A stretch of DNA of 48,395 nucleotides. It comes from Nitrosarchaeum sp. GTDB taxonomy: Archaea > Thermoproteota > Nitrososphaeria > Nitrososphaerales > Nitrosopumilaceae. The position numbers and the translations under genes were made by a program. Within the stretch, counting starts at the first letter, position 1. Every line of letters starts with the position of its first letter. The notes under the pieces were generated by a model, which saw only the letters and a program-made list of their open reading frames with translations, searched no databases and was not told the origin of the DNA. The stretch spans positions 1 to 48,395 of the forward strand of contig JAHFUM010000001.1 of the NCBI GenBank assembly GCA_023265135.1. The letters run 5' to 3'. Positions 33,157 to 42,199 of this stretch are shown here, piece after piece.

Positions 33157-33583
33157 GATCTTTTTGAAGTGGTTCAAGTAAACCGTGGAGCTCTTTGTAT
33201 TTTGATTCTAAAAATTCTAATGCGTCATCAAGTTTTTTTGATTTACCATATTTGTAGCGTATTAATTCACGATGATGCCAAAATGTTTTTCCATTCTCAT
33301 CTGAAATAGTTGTAAAGTAATCAGCACCTTTCAAAGTATCTGGAAGTTTAATGTCATGTGGAAAAAGTAATTCAACAATAAACCACTCATCTGCATCTGG
33401 ATAATCAGAACCAGTATCTACATCAAAAAATACGTGGAGTAAATCAGATTGCATTAAACCATCGTCAGTTATAGAAGGATGTTTGATTCCTGATTTTTTA
33501 AAATCAAGATTAACTAGTTGTGGCTCAAAAAATCCTTTGATAATAGATTTTCTAAATATTTTATTTGCCTCGTTTATGTTCAA
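33149..33583 (-). CDS. hypothetical protein downstream of 2-oxoacid oxidoreductase region
   Basis: A 144-residue acidic protein with a start at TTG 33583. Segments such as DLLHVFFDVDTGSDYPDADEWFIVELLFPHDIKLP suggest a beta-rich core and the end (KKLDDALEFLESKYKELHGLLEPL) a helix. No known motif. It lies 54 bp after korB on the same strand and could be the last gene of that transcript. Confidence 0.58.
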   Translation of the reverse strand: MNINEANKIFRKSIIKGFFEPQLVNLDFKKSGIKHPSITDDGLMQSDLLHVFFDVDTGSDYPDADEWFIVELLFPHDIKLPDTLKGADYFTTISDENGKTFWHHRELIRYKYGKSKKLDDALEFLESKYKELHGLLEPLQKDLK

Positions 33584-33637
33584 CAGTAAGGTGATCTAAA
33601 AATAAACTAGTCTATAACTTATTAGGTTATAGATATT

Positions 33638-34600
33638 CTAAACTCTGAGGGAGTCAAGTATTTCTGAAACATCAGTAGTGGGCAATCCATTCTCTGAAAT
33701 TTTTTGTTTTGCAGGAGGATTTTCAAGATAATTTGGAATTTTATCAGTTAATCTGGTTGAATATTCAGAAATTAGTTCATTTTGATAAAATACACCTATT
33801 GGAATCTTATTTCCCCATTCCAGAGATTTAATCAAGGCTTGAGATAGTTTTTCATTAACTTCTGTCTCATCATCGTAATGTACGATAGGATCAAATTGCA
33901 TATCATCAAGTTTATAGATTCGAGAGTGTCTTTCCATAGATTCTTGCGCCAAATCAACTCCAGCATACCAATCTCTTGTATTGATATCATTGTAAGTTGG
34001 ACATGGTTGTAGTACATCAAGGAAAGAAAGACCTTTGTGACGAACAGCTTTGATTATCAGATCCTTGAGATGTCTAACATCATAAGAATAACCACGTGCT
34101 ACAAATGTGAAACCACTTGTTACTGCCAATCCAATAGGATTTACGTTATAGTTTGTATTTGGAGAAGGAAGTGATTTTGTTTTCTCACCGAGTTTTAAGG
34201 TTGGAGAAGCTTGTCCTTTAGTTAAACCATATACACCGTTATCAAATATTATGTATGTCATGTCAACATTACGTCTTCCAGCTGCAACAAAATGACCAGC
34301 TCCGATTCCCAATCCATCCCCATCACCACCTACTGCTACAACTGTCATCTCTGGATTTGCAAGTTTTCCACCTTGGGCAAAAGTCAAAACTCTTCCATGT
34401 AATGTATGGACGCCATATGTATTGATAAAATGAGATGTTTTCCCAGAACATCCTATTCCAGAAAAAATTGTTGCCTTATCACGTTCTATTCCCATTTCAG
34501 CTAATGCCATTTGTAATGCATTGACTATTCCAAAATCCCCACACCCAGGACACCAATCATTATGAACTTCAGTTTTGTAATCAGCTAGTTTAAGCGCCAT
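33638..34600 (-). CDS. korB: 2-oxoacid:ferredoxin oxidoreductase beta subunit
   Basis: A 320-residue beta subunit. [13 protein letters not shown] (Cys17, Cys20), GIGCSGK and LQPCPTYND hold the 4Fe-4S cysteines, and [20 protein letters not shown] plus [12 protein letters not shown] form the thiamine diphosphate site. With the alpha subunit it oxidises a 2-oxoacid (2-oxoglutarate or pyruvate) with CoA, giving reduced ferredoxin, or runs in reverse to fix CO2. It overlaps korA by 11 bp. Confidence 0.92.
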   Translation of the reverse strand: MALKLADYKTEVHNDWCPGCGDFGIVNALQMALAEMGIERDKATIFSGIGCSGKTSHFINTYGVHTLHGRVLTFAQGGKLANPEMTVVAVGGDGDGLGIGAGHFVAAGRRNVDMTYIIFDNGVYGLTKGQASPTLKLGEKTKSLPSPNTNYNVNPIGLAVTSGFTFVARGYSYDVRHLKDLIIKAVRHKGLSFLDVLQPCPTYNDINTRDWYAGVDLAQESMERHSRIYKLDDMQFDPIVHYDDETEVNEKLSQALIKSLEWGNKIPIGVFYQNELISEYSTRLTDKIPNYLENPPAKQKISENGLPTTDVSEILDSLRV

Positions 34601-36500
34601 GACTTAGAACCTCTCTTTTGTTTGCTTTATTTTCAACTATCTTTTTTAATGAATCATAAATTTCAGTACTGGTCATTCCTCTTCCAGTATATTTTAGAAT
34701 AAAATAATCAATTTCTCTAGAGATGTTTTGCTTAAAGATCTTACCCAATTGGCCTGAATGATTAGCCTCAATGTCAATGATAGTTTTAGCATCTTCTAGA
34801 AGAGATTTGACATAATCAGATGGGAAGGGATGAATTAATTTAATTTGAATAAATCCAATGTTGATTCCTTCTTTTTTAAGCATGAACATAGCATCCAAGA
34901 TTGGACCCTTGGTAGAACCCCAAGAAATCACAGTATAGTCATGAACACCAAATGAAACAGCTTGCTCCTCATTGGGAACTCTTTTTGTCACTAAATCTAA
35001 TCGAGACATTCTTTTGTCCATCATTTTGATTCTAACTTGAGGATCTTCAGTAATATGACCAAATTCATCTGATTCATCACCAGTATTCCAAAAAACACCG
35101 TTATCCAATCCTAATCTAGAACGAGGAGAAATACCATCCTCAGTAAAAGCAAATCGCTTGTATTCCCCCTCAACTTTATCTAACAACATTCCCCTATCAA
35201 TTGAAATCTTTTGAGGGTCAAATTTTTTGCAGGTAACAACAGAACTTGAAAGAAATTTGTCCATCATATGAATAACTGGAATCTGATAAACATCCGCATA
35301 ATTAAAACATCTTCCAGTATCATAGAAGCTTTCTTCGATATCACCAGAAGCATAAACAATTTTTGGAAAATCACCGTGTCCAGCATGTACTGCAAAAAGT
35401 AAATCATCTTGTCCATGTCTAGTAGGAAGACCTGTTGAAGGTCCACTTCTTTGATACAAGGTAATCACAATTGGAACTTCATTAATACCTGCCCAACCAA
35501 GTGCTTCAGTCATTAATGCAAATCCAGGTCCAGAAGTAGATGTAGATGAACGCGTCCCAGTTAATGCTGCACCAATCATCATACCCATTGCAGATATTTC
35601 ATCTTCTGTTTGAATCACAATTGTTGAACCAGGTCTATCATTTTGAATTTCTAAAAGTTCATGAGATTCCAGATAGACGCTTTCATCAGATGCAGGAGTA
35701 ATAGGATAGTATGATTGGAATCTACAACCGCTAACCATTTTTCCTATAGAAGTTCCAAAATGACCCTGAACAAGAATGGTATCAGGTTGTTTAGTAGTTC
35801 CAGTTAAAGTATATTGAAAATTTCCAAATTTTGATTTAGCATAATCATATGCAAAATTTGCTGCTTGTTTATTGATTTCTGCTATCTGAGGTTTTTTTGA
35901 AAATATAGAATCAATAGATTTGAGCAAAGAATCAAGAGGCATTTTGATTAATCCAAGAGATAAAGAAACAGCAATTACGTTAAACAATCTAACCATACCT
36001 TTTAGTTTTGGATTTTCTGTTTTTTCAGCAAGCGATGTAAGTATTTCTCGAAAAGATACAGGGTAAAGATTAACACCTTTCTCTTTTGCAATCTCCAGAA
36101 CTCCTGCAATTGTGAAAGGTTTGTTTTTTGATTCTAATTCGTCATGTAGTCTTTGTTTAAAATAATTATCAAGAGTATGTACTTCGTCAGTGTATGTCTT
36201 ATCTAAATCAGAATCATAAATTATTCCACCACCTTTAGGAACTTCATTAAAATGTCTGAAAATTGTTTCAGCGTCAAATGAAGCCATCAAGCTAACGTCA
36301 TTTACATTTGAGTGAATTTCTTTATTGGAGACTCTGACGGCAAAATAACTATGCTCTCCTTTAATATTAGAATAAAATTCTCTCTTGCCAAAAATACTAT
36401 ATCCCATTTCAGCACAAACTTTAGAAAAAACGTTAGCCCCAGAATCTACCCCACTTCCCTGAGGTCCGCCAATTAACCATGTAAAATCAATAGCACTCAT
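34590..36500 (-). CDS. korA: 2-oxoacid:ferredoxin oxidoreductase alpha subunit (gamma-alpha fusion)
   Basis: A 636-residue subunit. Residues about 1-195 are the gamma domain ([17 protein letters not shown] at 9-25; CoA side). The alpha domain follows with YPITPASDE (265-273), the signature of the two-subunit archaeal type. [19 protein letters not shown] and [21 protein letters not shown] are further hallmarks. The two-subunit form usually has broad 2-oxoacid specificity. A small Cys-rich protein gene precedes it by 50 bp on the same strand. Confidence 0.92.
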   Translation of the reverse strand: MSAIDFTWLIGGPQGSGVDSGANVFSKVCAEMGYSIFGKREFYSNIKGEHSYFAVRVSNKEIHSNVNDVSLMASFDAETIFRHFNEVPKGGGIIYDSDLDKTYTDEVHTLDNYFKQRLHDELESKNKPFTIAGVLEIAKEKGVNLYPVSFREILTSLAEKTENPKLKGMVRLFNVIAVSLSLGLIKMPLDSLLKSIDSIFSKKPQIAEINKQAANFAYDYAKSKFGNFQYTLTGTTKQPDTILVQGHFGTSIGKMVSGCRFQSYYPITPASDESVYLESHELLEIQNDRPGSTIVIQTEDEISAMGMMIGAALTGTRSSTSTSGPGFALMTEALGWAGINEVPIVITLYQRSGPSTGLPTRHGQDDLLFAVHAGHGDFPKIVYASGDIEESFYDTGRCFNYADVYQIPVIHMMDKFLSSSVVTCKKFDPQKISIDRGMLLDKVEGEYKRFAFTEDGISPRSRLGLDNGVFWNTGDESDEFGHITEDPQVRIKMMDKRMSRLDLVTKRVPNEEQAVSFGVHDYTVISWGSTKGPILDAMFMLKKEGINIGFIQIKLIHPFPSDYVKSLLEDAKTIIDIEANHSGQLGKIFKQNISREIDYFILKYTGRGMTSTEIYDSLKKIVENKANKREVLSHGA

Positions 36501-36550
36501 ATGTAATCTTCTTATTTTTTGGATATTAATAATATGACGGATGAATTATG

Positions 36551-36691
36551 CTAACCACCTGTAACTGAATCAAATAGAACACATTCACACTTATCTCGTT
36601 CACCACAATAGGGACATACACAAACACATTTTTCAATAGAATTTCCACACTCGACACAAATTGCAAATTCCTCTTCTTCTGTACTTGACAT
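36551..36691 (-). CDS. 46-residue eight-cysteine microprotein
   Basis: An ORF of 46 codons. After an acidic N-terminus (SSTEEEEF), cysteines lie at 12, 15, 22, 24, 26, 29, 35 and 37 (CVEC, CVCVC, CPYC, CEC). Four CxC or CxxC pairs in so short a chain can hold two zinc ions or a metal cluster. It lies 50 bp upstream of korA on the same strand, in position to be co-transcribed. Too short for routine gene calling, but composition and clean start and stop favour a real gene. Confidence 0.6.
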   Translation of the reverse strand: MSSTEEEEFAICVECGNSIEKCVCVCPYCGERDKCECVLFDSVTGG

Positions 36692-36745
36692 CTTGTTCAC
36701 CTAGAAAGAAATCATATAAATGGTTTGAGATAAAACTCATGAATA

Positions 36746-37717
36746 ATGATGAAAAAAAGAGTTTTTCTTACTAGAACACTTCATGATTTTGCATTAAAAG
36801 AATTAAAAAAAAGATATGAGATTGAAATTCACTCGGGTAAAATTCCAATTCCTAAATCAAAACTACGATCAAAAATTGGGAATATAGAAGGATTGATCTG
36901 TTTCCCATATGATAAAATCGACCGGGATTTAATAGATAATGCAAAAAACCTCAAAATTATCAGTACTTACAGTGTAGGTTTTGATCATATAGATACAAAA
37001 TATGCAAAGAAAAAGAAAATTCGTGTTGGATATACTCCGGAAGTTCTCACAGATGCTACAGCTGATTTGGCATTTTCTTTGATGCTCGATGTTTTACGTA
37101 GAGTTTCTGAAGGAGATAGGATTATCAGAAATGGCAAATGGATCCAAATTTACGGAGCATATGATTATGTTGGAACTGATCTTCAAGGTATGACATTAGG
37201 AATTTTTGGATTGGGGAGAATTGGAAGTGCATTGGCAAAGCGAGCTAAGTCATTTAACATGAAGATAATTTATCATAATAGAAAACCTATTTCAAAAAAT
37301 AAAGAAAATTCATTAGGAGTAAAATATGTCACATTTTTAAAACTGATTAGATCAAGTGATATTATTTCTATACATGTTCCACATACAAAAGAAACCAATC
37401 ATATGTTCAATATGAAAATTTTTAAAAAAATGAAAAAATCAGGATTTTTAATCAATACTGCACGAGGTAAAATTGTTAATGAAAAAGATCTTATAAAGGC
37501 ACTAAATAAAAAAATCATTGCAGGTGCTGCGCTTGATGTATATGAATCAGAACCAATTAGCAAGAAACATCCATTAACAAAAATTCAAAATGTGGTTTTA
37601 GCGCCACATATAGGAAGTTCAACCAAAGAAACTAGAGCAAAAATGGCGGAAATTACAGTAAAAAATCTAAACCTGGGAATTGAAGGGAAATCACCAATTT
37701 ACTCTGTTGGCTATTAG
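36746..37717 (+). CDS. D-isomer-specific 2-hydroxyacid dehydrogenase (glyoxylate reductase-like)
   Basis: A 323-residue NAD(P)-dependent dehydrogenase. The nucleotide fold shows GIFGLGRIGSALAKRAKSF. The catalytic set is visible: Arg in INTARGKIV, Glu in DVYESEP and His in LAPHIGSST. Length and layout match glyoxylate/hydroxypyruvate reductases more than the longer SerA, as no ACT domain is present. The substrate is not certain. Two ATGs in a row open the gene. It is divergent from the microprotein-korAB operon. Confidence 0.87.
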   Translation: MMKKRVFLTRTLHDFALKELKKRYEIEIHSGKIPIPKSKLRSKIGNIEGLICFPYDKIDRDLIDNAKNLKIISTYSVGFDHIDTKYAKKKKIRVGYTPEVLTDATADLAFSLMLDVLRRVSEGDRIIRNGKWIQIYGAYDYVGTDLQGMTLGIFGLGRIGSALAKRAKSFNMKIIYHNRKPISKNKENSLGVKYVTFLKLIRSSDIISIHVPHTKETNHMFNMKIFKKMKKSGFLINTARGKIVNEKDLIKALNKKIIAGAALDVYESEPISKKHPLTKIQNVVLAPHIGSSTKETRAKMAEITVKNLNLGIEGKSPIYSVGY

Positions 37718-37784
37718 CAGGGTGAATTCATGCTTAGATTACATTGGGAGGAATTGTGAAGTTTTTATATAAAGAATGTAAACT

Positions 37785-37883
37785 ATGGTTAGATTGAAAA
37801 AATTCAAACACACAAATGAAGAATTAGAATTAGCTAAACAACAATCTGAAAAAGAAAAGAAGAAAAAACAATTAGAACAATAA
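37785..37883 (+). CDS. 32-residue charged microprotein (candidate)
   Basis: A 33-codon ORF encoding a Lys/Glu/Gln-rich helix (MVRLKKFKHTNEELELAKQQ and a Lys/Glu-rich tail). A TATA-like TTTATATAA lies just upstream (about 37764-37772) and a strong hairpin terminator begins 13 bases after the stop. A promoter and a terminator around such a short frame point to a short transcript that is either a microprotein mRNA or a small RNA. The TATA box is closer to the ATG than usual, so the true transcript start may fall inside the frame. Confidence 0.4.
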   Translation: MVRLKKFKHTNEELELAKQQSEKEKKKKQLEQ

Positions 37884-37896
37884 AAAAAATTTTTCT

Positions 37897-37924
37897 CCTT
37901 GTCATTTTCAGACAAGGTTTTTTT
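37897..37924. terminator. strong hairpin terminator, probably bidirectional
   Basis: CCTTGTC (37897-37903) and GACAAGG (37911-37917) form a perfect 7-bp stem with a 7-base loop, followed by TTTTTTT (37918-37924). Read on the minus strand it is also followed within a few bases by a T-run. It sits between a plus-strand micro-ORF and the end of a minus-strand gene, serving both. Confidence 0.65.
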
Positions 37925-38294
37925 AAAATTTAATTTTTGAGCCATATTTCTGACACAAGTTTTCATATATTTTTTTTCTTTCAAAATTGAGATGGTCATC
38001 ATCATACATTTTTGTAAAAAATGCACTTAAGACAGGTTCATGGTTTTGGTCAAAGAATTGGATGCTAAAACTGGTACAAACGGGTTTTTTATTCTCTATA
38101 AATTCAGCAGTTCGTATCATTTCAGTGTTAATGTGCATATGCGCTGGCTCATCACTATCACCAATTGTAATCCACTTTTCTTTCTGTTTAATGTTTAAAG
38201 AATTGCTTTTAATCTCAGATATAGCAGCGCTGTTTTTTATAATCATTAAAACATCATCGATTTTTAACAAATCAGTTAAGATAGCCAAGAGCAA
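37923..38294 (-). CDS. hypothetical protein, possibly ChuX/HutX-like fold
   Basis: A 123-residue protein. The central part (WITIGDSDEPAHMHINTEMI, then AEFIENKKP, FSIQFFDQNHEPVLSAFF) resembles the heme-utilisation ChuX/HutX repeat, where an H-x-H strand is followed by A-x-F/W-V-x-K-P and a FFD-x-x-G strand. The resemblance is by eye and partial, so heme binding is only a possibility. Start is a TTG. The stop lies inside the T-run of the bidirectional terminator. Confidence 0.5.
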   Translation of the reverse strand: MLLAILTDLLKIDDVLMIIKNSAAISEIKSNSLNIKQKEKWITIGDSDEPAHMHINTEMIRTAEFIENKKPVCTSFSIQFFDQNHEPVLSAFFTKMYDDDHLNFERKKIYENLCQKYGSKIKF

Positions 38295-38320
38295 TACAAT
38301 GGTATTAAAAAGAAATTATT

Positions 38321-38602
38321 TCAATTTTTAGGATTATTAGTGTCTAAACGAACAAAATCGTCTGGATCACCATGTATACAATCAGTCCCAACTGCTTTTA
38401 ATGGTAAAAAACTGATTTTTCCATTAGGTAGTTTATTTTCATTTTGAAGAAGTTGAATTTTTCCTGAAACTATTTGTTTATGTTTATTACATGTAACTCC
38501 AACCATGTATTCATCATTTTTTACAACAACAGAAACCACAAATTCTGGCGGGTTTACGCATTGTTCGCCATCTTCCATAATGGAGCATCTATCAGGCAAC
38601 AT
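38321..38602 (-). CDS. small Cys-containing hypothetical protein
   Basis: A 93-residue protein with RCSIMEDGEQCVNPPEFVVSVVV at the N-terminus and VTCNKH near residue 37. These Cys and His residues (6, 15, 38, 41) could bind one zinc ion, as in small treble-clef proteins. The rest is unremarkable. It is 26 bp upstream of the preceding minus-strand gene and likely co-transcribed with it. Function unknown. Confidence 0.6.
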   Translation of the reverse strand: MLPDRCSIMEDGEQCVNPPEFVVSVVVKNDEYMVGVTCNKHKQIVSGKIQLLQNENKLPNGKISFLPLKAVGTDCIHGDPDDFVRLDTNNPKN

Positions 38603-38684
38603 GATCAGAACTAGATTTTATATGATATTAATCTTGATTGTTGCATATTCAATTTAATATTGACGGTCATAAAATTGAAATGGG

Positions 38685-39995
38685 TTGATACGTAATTTTG
38701 ATCTAGTGATTATTGGTGGAGGAATACTAGGAACTTCGATCTCATATTTTCTTAGTTTCCTAAATAAAACAAAACAAATTGCATTGATTGAACAGGCACA
38801 TAATGTTGCATTTCATACAAGTGGCAGAAACACTGGAAAAGTTCATGCCCCTTATCTATACAATCCGGAGAAAAAAAAGGTGTTTGCAAAAACAGCTTTT
38901 CATGGATATGAAATGTGGGATGAATATTCTAAACTGAAGAGTTTACCATTTAAAAAAGATGGAGTCATAGAAGTATCTTTAGATGAAAAAGGAACCAAAG
39001 TACTTGAGAAATATTTGAAATGGGGAAAACAAAATGGATTGCAAGATAATGATATCAAATTAATGGATAAAAATGAATTAAAAAAAATAGAGCCAGAAAT
39101 AAAATGTGAATCTGCACTTTATGTGTATAAAGATGGTTCTACAGATTATTCTAAATTTACTAATGCTGTGATGAATGATAGTAGAAATAACGGGATAAAT
39201 TTTCTTCTAGACACCAAAGTAACCAATATCAAAAGAGTGTATGATAAATGGGAAATCACATTAAATAACGACTATAGTATTTTTTCAAATTTTATTATTA
39301 ATGCAGCAGGCGGTGAAGCGATAGATATTGCCCATAAAATAGATGTTGCAGAAACATTTACAGATGTTCATTTTAGAGGAGAATATTGGAAAGTCCCCAG
39401 TGAATACAATAATTTGACACAAACAAGTGTGTATTCTGTACCAGAATATCCAGATTATCCATTTTTAGATCCTCATTGGATTATTAGAATAGATGGAAGT
39501 TGTGAAATTGGACCAAATGCAGTACCAGTATTTAGTCCATATGGATACACCAAAACAGAAAACATTAAGGAATTTATTCCAAAAATGATGGAGATGTTAA
39601 GATCTGGAGCAAGAAAGGCAATATTTGACAAACAATTTCAAGAACTTGCAATAAATGAAATTCAATCATCAATGTCAAAATCAGTAATGATCAACAGAGT
39701 AAAACGATTTTTACCAAAAATTGACGCCAATAAGATTACAGAAAAAGGAACTGCCGGGATTCGCTCGTCAGTGATAAATGAGAAAGGGCAATTTGTTCCA
39801 GATGTGATTTTAGAAGGTGACTCGATGTCATTTCATATTTTAAATTATAACTCTCCAGGGGCTACAGGAGCTTTGCCATTTTCTGCACATATTGTAAATT
39901 ATCTAAACAAACAAGGAATGTTTCAAAGTGAAAATTCAGATGCTCAATGTGGACCTTGGAAGTTTAGCAGCATAATTGAAAAATTATCACTGTAA
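38685..39995 (+). CDS. FAD-dependent oxidase, L-2-hydroxyglutarate oxidase-like
   Basis: A 436-residue DAO-superfamily flavoprotein. The dinucleotide fold DLVIIGGGILGTSISYFLS opens the protein, then SGRNTGKVHAPYLYNP, and INAAGGEAIDIA in the middle. The C-terminal GTAGIRSS and FHILNYNSPGATGALPFSAHIV match LhgO/L2HGDH. These enzymes remove L-2-hydroxyglutarate, a side product of 2-oxoglutarate reduction, passing electrons to quinone or O2. The start is TTG because the ATG just upstream runs into TGA. tRNA-Ser follows convergently. Confidence 0.87.
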   Translation: MIRNFDLVIIGGGILGTSISYFLSFLNKTKQIALIEQAHNVAFHTSGRNTGKVHAPYLYNPEKKKVFAKTAFHGYEMWDEYSKLKSLPFKKDGVIEVSLDEKGTKVLEKYLKWGKQNGLQDNDIKLMDKNELKKIEPEIKCESALYVYKDGSTDYSKFTNAVMNDSRNNGINFLLDTKVTNIKRVYDKWEITLNNDYSIFSNFIINAAGGEAIDIAHKIDVAETFTDVHFRGEYWKVPSEYNNLTQTSVYSVPEYPDYPFLDPHWIIRIDGSCEIGPNAVPVFSPYGYTKTENIKEFIPKMMEMLRSGARKAIFDKQFQELAINEIQSSMSKSVMINRVKRFLPKIDANKITEKGTAGIRSSVINEKGQFVPDVILEGDSMSFHILNYNSPGATGALPFSAHIVNYLNKQGMFQSENSDAQCGPWKFSSIIEKLSL

Positions 39996-39999
39996 AAAA

Positions 40000-40100
40000 T
40001 GGCGCCGGGAGGGAGATTTGAACTCCCGTTCCCTTGCGAGAACGCGCTTTATGGTAAATTATTTCCAGGCGCGCGCCCTACCAAGCTAGGCGACCCCGGC
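40000..40100 (-). tRNA. tRNA-Ser(GGA) with a short intron, CCA encoded
   Basis: Read on the minus strand: acceptor GCCGGGG with TCCCGGC, discriminator G, encoded CCA (40000-40002). The D-arm is GCCT/GGGC with GG in its loop, the anticodon stem CGCGC/GCGCG, a 15-nt variable arm (TTCTC-GCAA-GGGAA stem-loop) and T-arm GGGAG-TTCAAAT-CTCCC. The long variable arm and G73 indicate serine. The anticodon loop is 21 nt, and removing 14 nt after position 37 leaves CTGGAAA with anticodon GGA. It decodes UCC and UCU. Confidence 0.93.
40049..40062 (-). other. 14-nt tRNA-Ser intron at position 37/38
   Basis: The intron ATAATTTACCATAA (minus-strand reading) separates A37 and A38. Its CCA can pair with TGG of U33-G34-G35, giving a 3-bp core rather than a full bulge-helix-bulge, so it looks like a relaxed splice motif. 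It would be cut by an EndA-type enzyme, a homolog of which lies at 4907-5470. The exact boundaries could shift by one or two bases. Confidence 0.7.
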
Positions 40101-40169
40101 ATTTGTGTTTCTACAAAGTAATTCGGGAAAATTTGATTATATATTGTGTTACTTGAAATTACAAAAACT

Positions 40170-40616
40170 TTACTTCCAAATGTTAATGCTAATAGATTTT
40201 TCTACTTTGTTTCCCATGGAATCAATTCCTTCTGAACTGATTTTGTAAAGACCTTCCAAAACAGGTACGTTGTCCTTCTTCATCTGATCCCAAATAAATA
40301 CAATTTCTTCTCTTGGTTTTAAGGTTGTAATTACTTGAGATGCAGGAGGAGAGTACATCATAATGCCAAATAACCCACTGATCTTCAAACCATAGGACGT
40401 ATCTGGAAAAATCAGTGGTGTTATTCCAGAATTTACAATGGTTATTTTAATTTCCTCACCTTTCTTAAAATCAGATTTTTCTGTCACTATAGAAATTGAA
40501 GAGCTATCTACAAACACAAGTTGATTGGTGTTTTTCATATCAAGTAAATAAAAACCAAATGTAAAACCTGCTAAAACACCAACACAAATAAAAATTACAA
40601 GACTTTTTGCTAACAA
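40170..40616 (-). CDS. exported protein with BsuPI-like beta-sandwich domain
   Basis: A 148-residue protein. An N-terminal hydrophobic helix (about 5-25) acts as signal or anchor. The rest looks like an Ig-like sandwich (ISIVTEKSDFKKGEEIKITIVNSGITPLIFPDTSYGL, then REEIVFIWDQM and GLYKISSEG), the order of motifs seen in BsuPI-type and CARDB-like domains. It is probably a surface protein facing outward. Start is TTG. No neighbour suggests a partner. Confidence 0.62.
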   Translation of the reverse strand: MLAKSLVIFICVGVLAGFTFGFYLLDMKNTNQLVFVDSSSISIVTEKSDFKKGEEIKITIVNSGITPLIFPDTSYGLKISGLFGIMMYSPPASQVITTLKPREEIVFIWDQMKKDNVPVLEGLYKISSEGIDSMGNKVEKSISINIWK

Positions 40617-40643
40617 TTATTCAAAGGTTTTATGTTTGATTTT

Positions 40644-41642
40644 TTAATCCTTTGGGGTAGATTTTGATCGCCATTTCTTTGGATATGTATTAGGAGCCAT
40701 AATAATTCGTTTTGTCTCAAATGCATAACCTTTGGTTGCATCGCGTATTTCTGCTTCAGACATCATAGATTCGGCCAAAGATACAGCTTCTCCTTTTTGT
40801 GTGTATATTCCTACAATGTCACCTTTTTTTAGATTTGGAGAAATTTGCAATATTCCAGGAATTGCAAGTTGAGCTCCATGACACAATGCGTCTACTGCAG
40901 AATCACGAATTATCACAGATTTTAGTTCGCTTAGTGCATATTCTATTGGTTTAATCATTTTCATAAGTTTAGTGCCATCCTTTTTTTCTTCCCAAAGTGC
41001 AAAAGCATTTGCAAGCTCATGTAACGTTACTAGACCATCAGATTCATGGAATTGATCAACTCTTGTTCTTCTTAGCTCAATCATAGTTGCACCAGGACCA
41101 AGAATCTCTCCGATATCATAGTATAGTTTTCTAATGTAGGTTCCAGCTTCACATAGAATACGGGTTAGAAGTAATCTTTCTTTTTGCTCTAGCACTTCTA
41201 ATTCATAAATTGTTCTTGTTCTAGTTTGTCTAAGAACAGAAGAACGTTGAGGAGGTTTTTGGAAAATTTCACCTCGGAACATATCAAGTACATCTCCAAG
41301 TTTTTCTTTTGATGGTAGTGAATGAAATCTTCCAAGGGCATGGTATTCTTTTGGACCGTAAAGTAATACACCAAGTGCCTTAGTTGCTTCCCCAAGACCC
41401 AAAGGTAATACACCTGAAACTTGAGGATCAAGAGTTCCACTATGGCCGATTTTTGGAATCTTCAAGATTCTTTTTGTCCAAGCAACAGTTTCGTGACTAG
41501 TTGGGCCTGGTGGTTTATCTAAAATTATTAGACCGTACTCAAGTAATTGTTCAAGAGTTCTTTTGTCATAGTATGTTCCATATGCTTCATCAGTTATATC
41601 CTGATCAATTACAATCAAGTTCTGAAGTTGTTTTAGAGTCAT
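40644..41642 (-). CDS. cbf5: tRNA/rRNA pseudouridine synthase Cbf5 (TruB family)
   Basis: A 332-residue Cbf5. The catalytic motif GHSGTLDPQVSGVLPLGLG has Asp72. IILDKPPGPTSHE precedes it, and a PUA domain follows (about 250-315, KSVIIRDSAVDALCHGAQLAIPG). With L7Ae, Nop10 and Gar1 it modifies rRNA in H/ACA particles. It is the last gene of the distal spc operon, coupled to cmk by a 4-bp ATGA overlap. Confidence 0.95.
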   Translation of the reverse strand: MTLKQLQNLIVIDQDITDEAYGTYYDKRTLEQLLEYGLIILDKPPGPTSHETVAWTKRILKIPKIGHSGTLDPQVSGVLPLGLGEATKALGVLLYGPKEYHALGRFHSLPSKEKLGDVLDMFRGEIFQKPPQRSSVLRQTRTRTIYELEVLEQKERLLLTRILCEAGTYIRKLYYDIGEILGPGATMIELRRTRVDQFHESDGLVTLHELANAFALWEEKKDGTKLMKMIKPIEYALSELKSVIIRDSAVDALCHGAQLAIPGILQISPNLKKGDIVGIYTQKGEAVSLAESMMSEAEIRDATKGYAFETKRIIMAPNTYPKKWRSKSTPKD

Positions 41643-42199
41643 AATAATTTCCTTACTGTTTCTTTTGCAATATTAATTACTTGAGTTGCATTAAGATTAT
41701 CAGTATCGATAATTTTATCAAAGACAGTTATGTCATTTCCAAAATCAAAATGATATAATTTTCTGTATAGTGCTCGGTTTTTATCATATCTTATTTTTGT
41801 TATTTCATATGCTTCTTTTGAAGTCATATTGTCTCTAGTTTGCATTCTTTTTGAACTACTGTCATGGGAAGCAGATAGCCAGATTTTGATACCATTCTCA
41901 ACTAACCAGGGTAGAGTATAACTTGTTATGACCATTCCCCCCTTGTTAAAAAGTTCAATTAATTTATCGTCAACTTTCTTATCAAATTCAGAATTATTTT
42001 CTCGTTGACTGAGAAATTTCATGCCATTTTCAGTGTCCCACCAATCATCACCAATTGCATCAAATCCTTGTTCTTTTGCCATTTCTTTCAGAACGTCGCC
42101 TCCACTTAGATAGGTGAGATTAAATTCATCAGCTAATCCTTTAGCTACAGTTGTTTTTCCTACAGCGGGAGGACCGGAAATTACTATTGACTTGGTCAA
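41639..42199 (-). CDS. cmk: cytidylate kinase, archaeal type
   Basis: A 186-residue kinase with P-loop GPPAVGKTT (9-17) and the short archaeal Cmk layout: LSGGDVLKEMAKEQGFDAIGD for CMP binding, then a lid around RMQTRDNMTSKEAYEITKIRYDKN. It makes CDP from CMP. Start is TTG, overlapping the previous gene's TGA as TTGA. The order Adk-DUF106-Cmk-Cbf5 is common in archaea. Confidence 0.9.
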   Translation of the reverse strand: MTKSIVISGPPAVGKTTVAKGLADEFNLTYLSGGDVLKEMAKEQGFDAIGDDWWDTENGMKFLSQRENNSEFDKKVDDKLIELFNKGGMVITSYTLPWLVENGIKIWLSASHDSSSKRMQTRDNMTSKEAYEITKIRYDKNRALYRKLYHFDFGNDITVFDKIIDTDNLNATQVINIAKETVRKLL

